From an uncultured Chitinophagaceae bacterium (lineage in GTDB: Bacteria > Bacteroidota > Bacteroidia > Chitinophagales > Chitinophagaceae), in NCBI GenBank assembly GCA_946479005.1, contig CAMLEM010000006.1, positions 1 to 15,612 on the forward strand: a stretch of 15,612 nucleotides of DNA, in the 5' to 3' direction. The notes beneath the pieces were generated by a model that was not told the origin of the DNA, made no database searches, and saw only the letters and a list, made by a program, of their open reading frames with translations. Positions within the stretch are counted from its first letter, which is position 1. The number at the start of each line of letters is the position of its first letter. Both the position numbers and the translations under genes were made by a program. Shown one piece after another: positions 7,066 through 14,013 of this stretch.

Positions 7066-7097
7066 TTGAAAAGTTACAAAGTTAATCGATAGTTTTG
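7066..7097 (+). promoter_or_regulatory. icd promoter (-33 TTG, -7 TAGTTTTG)
   Basis: TTG at 7066-7068 is followed after 21 bp by TAGTTTTG at 7090-7097. Both fit the Bacteroidota housekeeping promoter. The predicted 5' untranslated region is about 30 bases before the ATG at 7135. Confidence 0.65.
7077..7084 (-). promoter_or_regulatory. -7 box of the Crp/Fnr-family gene
   Basis: TAACTTTG on the minus strand matches TAnnTTTG exactly, 25 bp upstream of the ATG at 7051. A TTG occurs 23 bp upstream, slightly beyond the usual spacing. The box lies inside the spacer of the opposing icd promoter. Confidence 0.5.
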
Positions 7098-7134
7098 CCG
7101 CGCTTATCAATACAATTCTAAAATTTAATCTAAG

Positions 7135-8367
7135 ATGGCTCAAAAGATCAAGGTTCAAAACCCGGTGGTGGAATTGGATGGCGACGAGATGACAAGAATC
7201 ATATGGAAATTCATCAAGGATAAACTGATTGTCCCTTACCTCGATGTAGATATCAAATATTTTGATCTGGGTATTGAGTCCCGTGACAGGACTGACGACC
7301 AGGTGACAATAGATGCCGCCCAGGCGATCAGGCAGTATGGCGTGGGTATCAAATGCGCCACGATAACGCCCGATGAAGCACGGGTAAAAGAGTTTTCCCT
7401 GAAACAAATGTGGAAGAGCCCGAATGGGACCATCCGTAACATTCTCGATGGGACGGTTTTCCGCGAACCCATCGTAATAAAAAATATTCCCCGCCTGGTC
7501 ACCAACTGGAATGCCCCTATCATCGTTGGCCGTCACGCCTTTGGCGATCAGTACAGGGCTACGGATACGGTAATAAAAGGTAAGGGTAAGCTCACGATGA
7601 CCTTTACGCCTGAAGGTGGCGGAGAACTCCAAACCTTCGAGGTTTTTAATTTCAGGGGCGATGGTGTGGCATTGACGATGTACAATACCGACGAGAGCAT
7701 CAGGGGCTTCGCGCGGAGCTGCTTTAATATGGCCCTCAGCAAAAAATGGCCCCTTTATCTCTCCACCAAGAATACCATCCTGAAAAAATATGACGGCAGG
7801 TTCAAGGATATTTTCGAGGAGATCTATCAAAATGAATTCAAAAAAGAGTTTGATGCCAGCGGGATCACTTATGAACATCGCCTCATCGATGATATGGTGG
7901 CCAGCGCCCTGAAGTGGAACGGGAATTTCGTTTGGGCCTGTAAGAATTATGATGGTGATGTACAAAGTGATACGGTGGCGCAGGGATTCGGATCGTTGGG
8001 ATTAATGACCTCTGTACTGATCACACCCGACGGTAAAACGATGGAGGCTGAGGCCGCCCACGGCACCGTTACCCGCCATTACCGCGATCACCAGGCCGGT
8101 AAACCCACATCCACCAACCCTATTGCTTCCATTTTTGCCTGGACCCGGGGGTTGGCATTTCGGGGAAAGCTTGACAATGACCCCGCGCTCGTGGATTTCT
8201 GTGAAACCCTTGAAAATGTTTGCATCGAAACGGTGGAAAGCGGAAAAATGACAAAGGACCTTGCTGTTTGTATTCACGGGAACAAGGTCAGCCACGGAAC
8301 GCATTACCTGTACACCGAGGAATTCCTGGAAGCGATCGATATGAACCTGAAGAATAAATTGAAATAG
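7135..8367 (+). CDS. icd: NADP-dependent isocitrate dehydrogenase
   Basis: The enzyme converts isocitrate and NADP+ to 2-oxoglutarate, CO2 and NADPH in the TCA cycle, in the cytosol. The 410-residue protein is of the eukaryote-like homodimeric subfamily (human IDH1 type) rather than the E. coli type. The substrate loop KSPNGTIRN (94-102, with Ser95, Asn97 and Arg101) is present, as are Arg110, the arginine and tyrosine of [14 protein letters not shown] (131-144) and the metal-site aspartates in the RLIDD stretch. The NADP motif [11 protein letters not shown] and [15 protein letters not shown] also match IDH1 closely. The ATG at 7135 follows an A/T-rich leader with no strong Shine-Dalgarno, as is common in the phylum. 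The 3' end converges on a small unknown gene. Confidence 0.97.
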   Translation: MAQKIKVQNPVVELDGDEMTRIIWKFIKDKLIVPYLDVDIKYFDLGIESRDRTDDQVTIDAAQAIRQYGVGIKCATITPDEARVKEFSLKQMWKSPNGTIRNILDGTVFREPIVIKNIPRLVTNWNAPIIVGRHAFGDQYRATDTVIKGKGKLTMTFTPEGGGELQTFEVFNFRGDGVALTMYNTDESIRGFARSCFNMALSKKWPLYLSTKNTILKKYDGRFKDIFEEIYQNEFKKEFDASGITYEHRLIDDMVASALKWNGNFVWACKNYDGDVQSDTVAQGFGSLGLMTSVLITPDGKTMEAEAAHGTVTRHYRDHQAGKPTSTNPIASIFAWTRGLAFRGKLDNDPALVDFCETLENVCIETVESGKMTKDLAVCIHGNKVSHGTHYLYTEEFLEAIDMNLKNKLK

Positions 8368-8379
8368 AAAAGAGGAGGA

Positions 8380-8739
8380 TCAATCGTCCGGATCACGATG
8401 CCTTTTTACGGCGTGATCCACCGGGCTGTGAATGGTCGCGATGAGACTGGCACCCTGCTCCTCCACTTTCAGATAGATCCGCGGAGAGGAGGCATTCCCG
8501 CTATTATCAAAATAGAGAAAGGCCTTCCGCCCATCTGCTTCATATTCCTGATAAACGTACGAAGGGCCAACGGCATCCTGTATGGATTGATGTAATCTTT
8601 GCATTTGGTCCCCACCGAATGCCTTCATGAATAGGACTGGCCGAAGCAAATCGGTGATGCCAGGAAGGTCAAAGTAAAAGCGGTAAGAAAGGCCAGGGTT
8701 TTCATCCCTTTCAAGATGCGAACAATCCGGGCATTTCAC
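8380..8739 (-). CDS. Small unknown protein with an N-terminal CxxC
   Basis: A 119-residue open frame begins with GTG at 8739, preceded at good spacing by a purine-rich GAGGG. I do not recognise a family. Cys3 and Cys6 form a single CPDC motif that is lost if translation begins at the first internal ATG (Met38). The rest is moderately charged, with no signal peptide or membrane segment, and a short beta-like segment KAFLYFDNSGN and SPRIYLKVEEQGASLIATI near the end. It ends 12 bp from the convergent icd stop and lies downstream of the terminator that closes the rpsL-rpsG unit, so it should have its own promoter; no exact -7 box is seen. Coding is likely from size, RBS and the lack of a competing frame. 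Confidence 0.6.
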   Translation of the reverse strand: MKCPDCSHLERDENPGLSYRFYFDLPGITDLLRPVLFMKAFGGDQMQRLHQSIQDAVGPSYVYQEYEADGRKAFLYFDNSGNASSPRIYLKVEEQGASLIATIHSPVDHAVKRHRDPDD

Positions 8740-8796
8740 ACTACCCTCTTCCCGGTATCCTGTTTGATCTCCCTGTAATCATTCGTACAAATCGTA

Positions 8797-8836
8797 TCAA
8801 AATAAAGGAGCCATTTGTATCAACAAATGGCTCCTT
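8797..8836 (-). terminator. Intrinsic terminator of the rpsL-rpsG unit
   Basis: A perfect 14-bp stem pairs 8805-8818 with 8823-8836 around a four-base loop. On the minus strand it is followed by TATTTT. It lies 24 bp past the rpsG stop, well placed to end rpsL-rpsG transcription. Confidence 0.88.
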
Positions 8837-8860
8837 CGAGGAATCGTGTTCTTGTATCTT

Positions 8861-9328
8861 TTAAACCCGGAAGTGGGCAAAGGCCTTGTTGGCCTCAGCC
8901 ATACGATGGGTATCTTCTTTTTTCTTGAATGCGGCGCCCTCACCCTTGCTGGCTGCCACGATCTCACCAGCCAGTTTATCGGCCATACTTCTTCCGTTGC
9001 GCTCTCGGCTGTAACGGATCAGCCATTTGATGCTGAGAGAGATCTTCCTGTCGGGGCGAACCTCCGCGGGGATCTGGAAAGTGGCACCCCCGATTCGACG
9101 GCTGCGAACCTCTACCGCGGGCGTAACATTCGTCAGCGCTCTTTTCCAAACCTCGTACCCGTCTTCACCGGTTTGCTTGGCTACTTTTTCCATCGCGTCG
9201 TAAAAAATATTGTACGCGCCGCTTTTCTTTCCTTCCCACATAATGCTGTTCACGAATCTCGTTACGAGTTTGTCGTTATACCTGGGATCAGGTGCAATGG
9301 GGAGTTTTTTTGCTTGTGCTTTCCGCAT
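8861..9328 (-). CDS. rpsG: 30S ribosomal protein S7
   Basis: The 155-residue protein is ribosomal protein S7, the primary 16S rRNA-binding protein that nucleates assembly of the 30S head and contacts the E-site tRNA. Recognisable segments are [18 protein letters not shown] (19-36), [13 protein letters not shown] and [20 protein letters not shown], in the usual order and at the usual length. It lies 22 bp downstream of rpsL on the same strand, as in the classic str operon. A strong terminator follows directly, so fusA is not part of this transcript. Confidence 0.98.
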   Translation of the reverse strand: MRKAQAKKLPIAPDPRYNDKLVTRFVNSIMWEGKKSGAYNIFYDAMEKVAKQTGEDGYEVWKRALTNVTPAVEVRSRRIGGATFQIPAEVRPDRKISLSIKWLIRYSRERNGRSMADKLAGEIVAASKGEGAAFKKKEDTHRMAEANKAFAHFRV

Positions 9329-9350
9329 ATCTGACTAGATCTTGTGTTGA

Positions 9351-9731
9351 TTATTTTTTAGCTTTCTCACGCTTGGTACCGTATTTCGAACGGCTCTGCT
9401 TACGATCCTTCACACCTGCAGTGTCGAGAGAACCTCTCACGATGTGATATCTCACACCGGGAAGATCCTTCACACGGCCACCACGGATCAGCACGATCGA
9501 GTGCTCCTGCAGGTTATGGCCTTCCCCGGGGATATAGGCAATCACCTCCACTTTGTTTGTCAAACGAACCTTGGCCACTTTACGAAGCGCTGAGTTCGGC
9601 TTCTTGGGAGTGGTGGTATACACACGGGTGCAAACACCCCTGCGCTGCGGGCATTGATCCAGGGCCCTGGATTTACTCTTGGCCCGGATGATCTCCCTTC
9701 CTTTACGTACTAACTGCTGAATTGTAGGCAT
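9351..9731 (-). CDS. rpsL: 30S ribosomal protein S12
   Basis: The 126-residue protein is ribosomal protein S12 of the decoding centre. The hallmark segments are present: [15 protein letters not shown] (41-55), and [13 protein letters not shown] with Lys88 and Asp89, the latter being the usual methylthiolation site. The lysines at 43/44 and 88 are the streptomycin-sensitive wild-type state. It is the first gene of the unit, with a textbook promoter upstream at 9757-9788, and rpsG follows after 22 bp. Confidence 0.98.
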   Translation of the reverse strand: MPTIQQLVRKGREIIRAKSKSRALDQCPQRRGVCTRVYTTTPKKPNSALRKVAKVRLTNKVEVIAYIPGEGHNLQEHSIVLIRGGRVKDLPGVRYHIVRGSLDTAGVKDRKQSRSKYGTKREKAKK

Positions 9732-9756
9732 TAATGAACCTTTAAATTTAGGACGG

Positions 9757-9788
9757 CAAAGGTAAGGCAGTGCACCGAGACCCCCAAA
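9757..9788 (-). promoter_or_regulatory. rpsL promoter (TTTG-N20-TACCTTTG)
   Basis: On the minus strand TTTG (9788-9785), a 20-bp spacer and TACCTTTG (9764-9757) match both Bacteroidota promoter boxes exactly, 25 bp upstream of the rpsL ATG. Between this promoter and the ilvE stop (9789-9936) I see no further gene or convincing hairpin. Confidence 0.85.
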
Positions 9789-9936
9789 ATAAACCCGGTT
9801 AATTTTTCTGATTATGAGGCTGTTGGGGATAATTTAGGATATCTCCTGATCCTCTTTTTTAGCAATTCAGAATCAGGGACTTGCCTTAGCAGCCAGGTAT
9901 GGAAAAACCCGCCACCAGCTCCTTTCCGGGCAGCGA

Positions 9937-11001
9937 TCAGACTTCGAACATCCAGCCGTATTTGTCTTCCCTTCTTCCTTCGCGGATATCGGTAAGCCAT
10001 TTTTTGATGGTGGGTGCCGTTTTCCAGGTGTTCACGTCGAATTTCATCACGAAATCCTTATAACGCAGTTCCCGGATCATCGAGATGGTGGCTGCCGTTC
10101 CAGTTCCAAAAACTTCATACAAAATCCCCGCTTTATACGCATCGATCACGTCGTCGATATTCAGCCGTCTTTCTTCCACTTTGAAACCCATTTCCTGTAA
10201 CAGGGTAATGGTACTCTGCCGGGTGACCCCGTTCAGGATCGTGCCCAGCTCAAGGCCGGGTGTGATGACCGTATCCCCGATCACGAAGAAAACATTCATC
10301 GTCCCTATCTCCTGTACGAACTTGTGTTCAAACGCGTCTGTCCACAACACCTGGTCGTAACCTTTCTTTTTTGCTTCTGCCGTAGCGTACATCGCAGCGC
10401 CATAGTTTCCCGCGGCTTTCGCGTATCCCACCCCACCAGGTACAGCACGCACATACTGTTCTTCCACGTAGATACGCATCGGCTCGCTGTAGTAAGGCCC
10501 GGTCGGACTCAGGATGATCATAAACTTGTAATTGTCCGAAGGCCGAACACCGATCAATTCATCGGAGGCGAACATAAAAGGCCGTATGTACAGGGAATGA
10601 TCTTCCTTGGAAGGAATCCAGTTCTTATCCAGTTCCACCAGCTTACGCATCCCTTCCATAAATAGATACTCGGGCACCTTTGGCATCTGCATCCTTTCTG
10701 CTGAGATATTAAAACGGGCATAATTATCCTGGGGTCGGAAAATGAAAGCATTTCCCTGGCGATCCCGATAGGCCTTGATCCCTTCAAAAATGGCCTGCCC
10801 ATAATGCAGGGCTGCCACGGAAGGATTGATCAGCAGGGGTTGATATGGTTTGATCTCGACATTTTTCCATTCTCCATTCTCATAATCCGCTTCCAGCATA
10901 TGATCGCTGAAATATCTTCCAAAAGGAAGATTGTCCAGGTTCAGATCCTTTAGTTTGCTTCCTTCCGCCTTCGTGATCAAAATATCCATATCTGCAATCA
11001 T
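9937..11001 (-). CDS. ilvE: Branched-chain amino acid aminotransferase
   Basis: The 354-residue cytosolic PLP enzyme (fold type IV, class IV aminotransferase) carries out the last step of leucine, isoleucine and valine synthesis and the first step of their breakdown. It transfers amino groups between the branched-chain 2-oxo acids and glutamate. The PLP lysine is Lys195 in GGVGYAKAAGNYGA (189-202). HYGQAIFEGIKAYR (66-79), the conserved glutamate segment FVQEIGTMNVFFV, LNGVTRQS and the EVFGTGTAA phosphate-binding loop are also present. It fits the eukaryote-like BCAT length better than the roughly 309-residue E. coli form. Start candidates are Met1 (11001) and Met5 (10989). It is divergent from the psi-like/rdgB operon; no exact -7 box is seen on its own side. 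Confidence 0.96.
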   Translation of the reverse strand: MIADMDILITKAEGSKLKDLNLDNLPFGRYFSDHMLEADYENGEWKNVEIKPYQPLLINPSVAALHYGQAIFEGIKAYRDRQGNAFIFRPQDNYARFNISAERMQMPKVPEYLFMEGMRKLVELDKNWIPSKEDHSLYIRPFMFASDELIGVRPSDNYKFMIILSPTGPYYSEPMRIYVEEQYVRAVPGGVGYAKAAGNYGAAMYATAEAKKKGYDQVLWTDAFEHKFVQEIGTMNVFFVIGDTVITPGLELGTILNGVTRQSTITLLQEMGFKVEERRLNIDDVIDAYKAGILYEVFGTGTAATISMIRELRYKDFVMKFDVNTWKTAPTIKKWLTDIREGRREDKYGWMFEV

Positions 11002-11008
11002 AAAAGTT

Positions 11009-11016
11009 TAATTTTG
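11009..11016 (+). promoter_or_regulatory. Candidate -7 box for the rdgB/sigma operon
   Basis: TAATTTTG matches TAnnTTTG exactly, 56 bp upstream of the first ATG of the operon. No TTG lies at the expected -33 distance, so the call is tentative. Confidence 0.4.
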
Positions 11017-11072
11017 AAAGCCAAAGAAACGAAAAAAACTAACACTCATTCGTATTTTAACAGGGGCTGCTT

Positions 11073-11594
11073 ATGGGATTAAATGACATTGATTTACCAC
11101 CTTCACTGATAGCGGAATTATACAGCGGTCTGATCATCCCGGACGAAAAAATTAATCCGCATTTAATTCATCCGGAGGCTAAAAAAATGGAAGCTCCTTC
11201 AGCCGATCCTCCCCGATACCTTGGAGAAAACCGGAAGAAGTTGCTGGTGATCACGAAAGACAGGAACTTTCCCTTTGCCAGCGACGAAGACCTGCAATTC
11301 CTTACCGGTGTCCTGGGAGCCTGTAATCTTTCGCTGGCTGATATCGCACTGGTCAATTTTGAAAAAAGAAATGACGATCTCGCCTCGCTGCGCAAAGAAT
11401 TCGACCCGGTGAAGCTGCTTTGTTTTGGGGTGAGCCCGGATGAGTTGAAAATGCCCATCCGCTTTCCCGAATTCCAGGTGCAATCCTATTCGGGCTTACA
11501 GTGTATTTCTTCCCCATCTTTAAAGGAGATAAGCGCCGACAAGCTGCTTAAAAGCAAACTCTGGGTCTCACTCCGGAAACTTTTCAATATCTGA
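11073..11594 (+). CDS. Unknown protein, possibly DNA polymerase III psi (HolD)-like
   Basis: The 173-residue soluble protein starts at ATG 11073 behind AGGGG at six-base spacing. The first 50 residues look flexible. The remainder reads as an alternating alpha/beta domain: KKLLVITKD (55-63), a helix with DEDLQFLTGVLGACNL (71-86), ALVNFEK (92-98), KLLCFGV (114-120), then QCISSPSLKEI and KSKLWVSLRKLF (161-171). The order and spacing resemble E. coli HolD (psi subunit of the clamp loader), including a closing S-P-x-L then K/R-x-x-LW helix. No catalytic residues are obvious. This is a fold-level impression, not a family match. One base separates it from rdgB, so a nucleic-acid or nucleotide role fits the context. 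It could equally be an unrelated conserved protein. Confidence 0.7.
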   Translation: MGLNDIDLPPSLIAELYSGLIIPDEKINPHLIHPEAKKMEAPSADPPRYLGENRKKLLVITKDRNFPFASDEDLQFLTGVLGACNLSLADIALVNFEKRNDDLASLRKEFDPVKLLCFGVSPDELKMPIRFPEFQVQSYSGLQCISSPSLKEISADKLLKSKLWVSLRKLFNI

Positions 11595-11595
11595 G

Positions 11596-12186
11596 ATGAT
11601 GGAATTGATCTTTGCCACCCATAACCCCCATAAGGCCGGGGAGATCCGTGCAGTACTGGATGAAAAAATAAGGATCATCACCCTGGACGAGGCGGGCATC
11701 ACTGAAGAGATCCCTGAGCCCTTCGAAACCCTCCACGAGAATGCATCCGCGAAATCAGGATATATTTTTCAAACCACCGGCAGGGATTGTTTTAGTGAAG
11801 ACACAGGGCTGGAAGTGGATGCTTTAGGGGGCGCCCCGGGTGTTCACAGTGCACGATATGCGGGAGAAGGCCGGGCCTTTGACGAGAATATGAATAAATT
11901 GCTTCGCGAACTGGGCGACCAAAAAGACCGCAAGGCCCGGTTCCGGACCGTGATCTCCCTGGTTATCGATGGAAAGGAGCATTTTTTTGAAGGGATCTGT
12001 GAGGGATGGATCGGCAGGGAAAAAAGGGGAAAGGGCGGCTTTGGCTATGATCCACTGTTTTACCCCAAAGGTTATGACAAGACTTTTGCTGAAATGGACA
12101 TCGCTGAAAAATCAGCGCTTAGCCACCGCGGCCAGGCGGTGGGAAAACTGGTAACATTTTTGAATAATTTGATAACAAACCGTTGA
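11596..12186 (+). CDS. rdgB: XTP/dITP diphosphatase (RdgB/HAM1 family)
   Basis: The 196-residue enzyme hydrolyses non-canonical purine nucleoside triphosphates (dITP, XTP, ITP) to the monophosphate and pyrophosphate, keeping them out of DNA and RNA. All family motifs are visible: THNPHK (8-13), SEDTGLEVDALGGAPGVHSAR (67-87, with the catalytic aspartate Asp69), GFGYDPLF (148-155) and SHRGQA (176-181). Length is normal. ATG codons occur at 11596 and 11599 in tandem. It is the second gene of a compact plus-strand operon and its TGA stop overlaps the TTG start of the sigma gene, suggesting translational coupling. Confidence 0.96.
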   Translation: MMELIFATHNPHKAGEIRAVLDEKIRIITLDEAGITEEIPEPFETLHENASAKSGYIFQTTGRDCFSEDTGLEVDALGGAPGVHSARYAGEGRAFDENMNKLLRELGDQKDRKARFRTVISLVIDGKEHFFEGICEGWIGREKRGKGGFGYDPLFYPKGYDKTFAEMDIAEKSALSHRGQAVGKLVTFLNNLITNR

Positions 12187-12764
12187 ATTTGACCCCTGAA
12201 CGCAACCTTCAAATTCCTGAAATCGACTTAATTGATGGGTGTATGCGAGGAGACAGGCGGATGCAGGAAGAACTGTATCGCCGGTTTTCACCACGTATGT
12301 ACGCTGTCTGCCTCCGCTATGCTGGAAATGCAGAGGAAGCAGAAGATATTTTACAGGAAGGATTTGTCAAGGTCTTTAAAAAACTGGACAGTTTCCGGAG
12401 AGAGGGCTCTTTTGAAGGATGGGTGCGCAGGATCTTTGTCAATACCGCGATCGAACATTTTAGAAGAAAGCGCTACCTGATGCCTGTCACGGAAAAAGAG
12501 GAGAACACCATCGAAGGCAAATACACCAGTGTGCTGGATGAGCTCGCAGAAAAAGATATCCTTGCCCTCGTGCAGGAATTATCACCGGGCTACCGCACCG
12601 TATTCAATATGTACGTGGTGGAAGGATATACGCACAAGGAGATCGCAGATATGCTGGGGATCAGTGAAGGCACCAGCAAATCACAGCTGTCCAGGGCCAA
12701 AGTGATCCTCCAGGATATGGTAAGAAAATTTATTGACTCGAACCGGGATGCCCGATCGAAATGA
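12183..12764 (+). CDS. ECF-type RNA polymerase sigma factor
   Basis: The 193-residue sigma-70-family protein has two domains. Region 2 (about 26-97) shows LYRRFSPRMYAVCLRYAGNAEEAEDILQ-type core binding and EGSFEGWVRRIFVNTAIEHFRRK. Region 4 (about 126-180) shows LSPGYRTVFNMYVVEGYTHKEIA and the helix-turn-helix LGISEGTSKSQLSRAK. Regions 1 and 3 are absent, as in ECF sigmas. The start is TTG at 12183, overlapping the rdgB stop by four bases; the first internal ATG (12243) would remove the start of region 2. The stop overlaps the ATG of the next gene (ATGA), a membrane protein likely to be its anti-sigma factor. Confidence 0.92.
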   Translation: MNLTPERNLQIPEIDLIDGCMRGDRRMQEELYRRFSPRMYAVCLRYAGNAEEAEDILQEGFVKVFKKLDSFRREGSFEGWVRRIFVNTAIEHFRRKRYLMPVTEKEENTIEGKYTSVLDELAEKDILALVQELSPGYRTVFNMYVVEGYTHKEIADMLGISEGTSKSQLSRAKVILQDMVRKFIDSNRDARSK

Positions 12765-13555
12765 ATAAGGAAACGAGAAATAGGATCTACGCAATGGAAG
12801 CCCCTCCCCCTTCAGGAGTTTGGGATCGCATCAGCGCTGAATTGGACGAATCGGCGATCGGGTCTCCATTTTCCAATAAATTGAAATCACTGGCAGTTAC
12901 ACCACCTGCCTCTGCCTGGGAAAACATTGAGTCGCAGCTCGGGAATGCCGATGCAGTGACACCTCCTTCCGTCCGTTCCACTCCCTGGCTTAAATACGCT
13001 GCGGCAGCAGCCGTCCTGGCCGCACTCGCCTGGGGCTCCACCCTTGTTTTCAATGGAAAGAAAAATGCGGGGAACGAGGTGGTAGTGAACAAGCCGGCCA
13101 TTGTACCCCCCGTTGAAATAAAAAACACGACCCCTCAAACCGATCAGCCTGCGAAAGAGGAAACTGTTACGATCGACGAGGATGAAAAAAGGAATGACGC
13201 GGCGCTTGAAGCCAGCAAAGGCACATACGCCAAACTGAATACACCCAAGCGGAACAAGATCCGCAATGCGGCGGGTTTTCATTTTGCCCTCGACAATCCC
13301 GATCCGATCGTTTCACCCGAATCAATGGACCCCGCCAACCGTTACATTGTCCTGATGACACCTGACGGGAATTTTATCCGGATGGCTAAAAAATGGAATC
13401 ACCTTCTTTGCTGTGTCACCGGTGAGGAACAGGATGCTGAGTGTACCGATCAGCTGAAGAAATGGAAGGATAAGATGGCCAATAGCTCTCAAACGGCTTC
13501 GCCCGGAAATTTCGGTGATATAATGGATCTTCTCAAGACGCTCCAGGACGACTGA
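12761..13555 (+). CDS. Putative membrane anti-sigma factor
   Basis: The 264-residue protein has one transmembrane helix (about 76-97). The N-terminal 75 residues should face the cytoplasm, where they could hold the ECF sigma encoded just upstream (ATGA overlap). This half contains two copies of a Pro-Pro-x-x-x-Trp-x-x-Ile motif: PPSGVWDRISAEL (16-28) and PPASAWENIESQL (48-60), with a third TPPS before the membrane. After the helix comes a Pro/Thr/charged periplasmic linker (100-165). A C-terminal domain contains NRYIVLMTPDGNFIRMAKKWNH-type beta hairpins, then Cys217, Cys218, Cys228 and QLKKWKDKMANS. No ZAS zinc motif (HxxxCxxC) is present. Assignment rests on topology and operon position. The 3' end overlaps the convergent thioesterase gene by 23 bp. 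Confidence 0.75.
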   Translation: MNKETRNRIYAMEAPPPSGVWDRISAELDESAIGSPFSNKLKSLAVTPPASAWENIESQLGNADAVTPPSVRSTPWLKYAAAAAVLAALAWGSTLVFNGKKNAGNEVVVNKPAIVPPVEIKNTTPQTDQPAKEETVTIDEDEKRNDAALEASKGTYAKLNTPKRNKIRNAAGFHFALDNPDPIVSPESMDPANRYIVLMTPDGNFIRMAKKWNHLLCCVTGEEQDAECTDQLKKWKDKMANSSQTASPGNFGDIMDLLKTLQDD

Positions 13556-13994
13556 CCTGCTCTTCCAGCTTAGCACGCGCCGCTTCCGGAAGGGAAGCGA
13601 TCTTTTTCCTGTCATAATCATAACAGATCATCGCAGTTTTTGCAAGTGCAATAAGTGCAGGCCGGGAATCTGACACCAGCGTTCTCTCGAGTTTATAATA
13701 AAGATCGAACCCGATACGGGAACAATCTTTTGCCGTTACAAAAACACGGATGGTCTCGGGGTAGAACAGCTCATTCCTGAACTCGATGGCTGCATCTGCC
13801 ATTATCATTCCCACTCCTTCCAATTGCATTTCGGTATAACCCAGGTTTTGCAGGAATTGCATCCTGGCTTCGTGGATGAGAGAAAGAATGGTATCGTTGC
13901 CGATATGGCCTCCGTAATTCAGGTCGGTGATACGCACGGGGATCAGGCAACTGAAAGTGTACGAAGCCGGCGGTGTCAGTTTTATCCGTGCCAA
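13533..13994 (-). CDS. Hotdog-fold acyl-CoA thioesterase (4HBT/YbgC-like)
   Basis: The 153-residue single-domain protein fits the hotdog thioesterase superfamily, which hydrolyses acyl-CoA or acyl-ACP thioesters. The signature segment VRITDLNYGGHIGN (20-33) carries Asp24, Tyr27 and His30, followed by the long hot-dog helix ILSLIHEARMQFLQNLGY. ADAAIEFRNELFYPETIRV (71-89) and FDLYYKLER provide the sheet. It lacks a signal peptide, so it is cytosolic. It is the last gene of the comA-aroE operon, 19 bp after aroE. Its final 23 bp overlap the end of the convergent anti-sigma gene. Substrate unknown. Confidence 0.88.
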   Translation of the reverse strand: MARIKLTPPASYTFSCLIPVRITDLNYGGHIGNDTILSLIHEARMQFLQNLGYTEMQLEGVGMIMADAAIEFRNELFYPETIRVFVTAKDCSRIGFDLYYKLERTLVSDSRPALIALAKTAMICYDYDRKKIASLPEAARAKLEEQVSRPGAS

Positions 13995-14013
13995 AATGCT
14001 GTTTTAAGCAAAT

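Noticed and set aside
7021..7965. 314-codon open frame on the minus strand opposite icd
   Set aside because: It mirrors the codon pattern of icd and runs across the icd promoter; no recognisable domain.
8846..9334. 162-codon plus-strand frame
   Set aside because: It covers almost exactly the antisense of rpsG, whose S7 identity is certain.
9838..9880. Terminator hairpin downstream of ilvE
   Set aside because: Only a six-base CCTGAT/ATCAGG pairing across a loop of about 20 bases, without a U-tract in the right place.
9812..10000. 62-codon minus-strand frame between ilvE and rpsL
   Set aside because: It starts inside ilvE in another frame, lacks a ribosome-binding site and shows no conserved motif; probably a chance frame.
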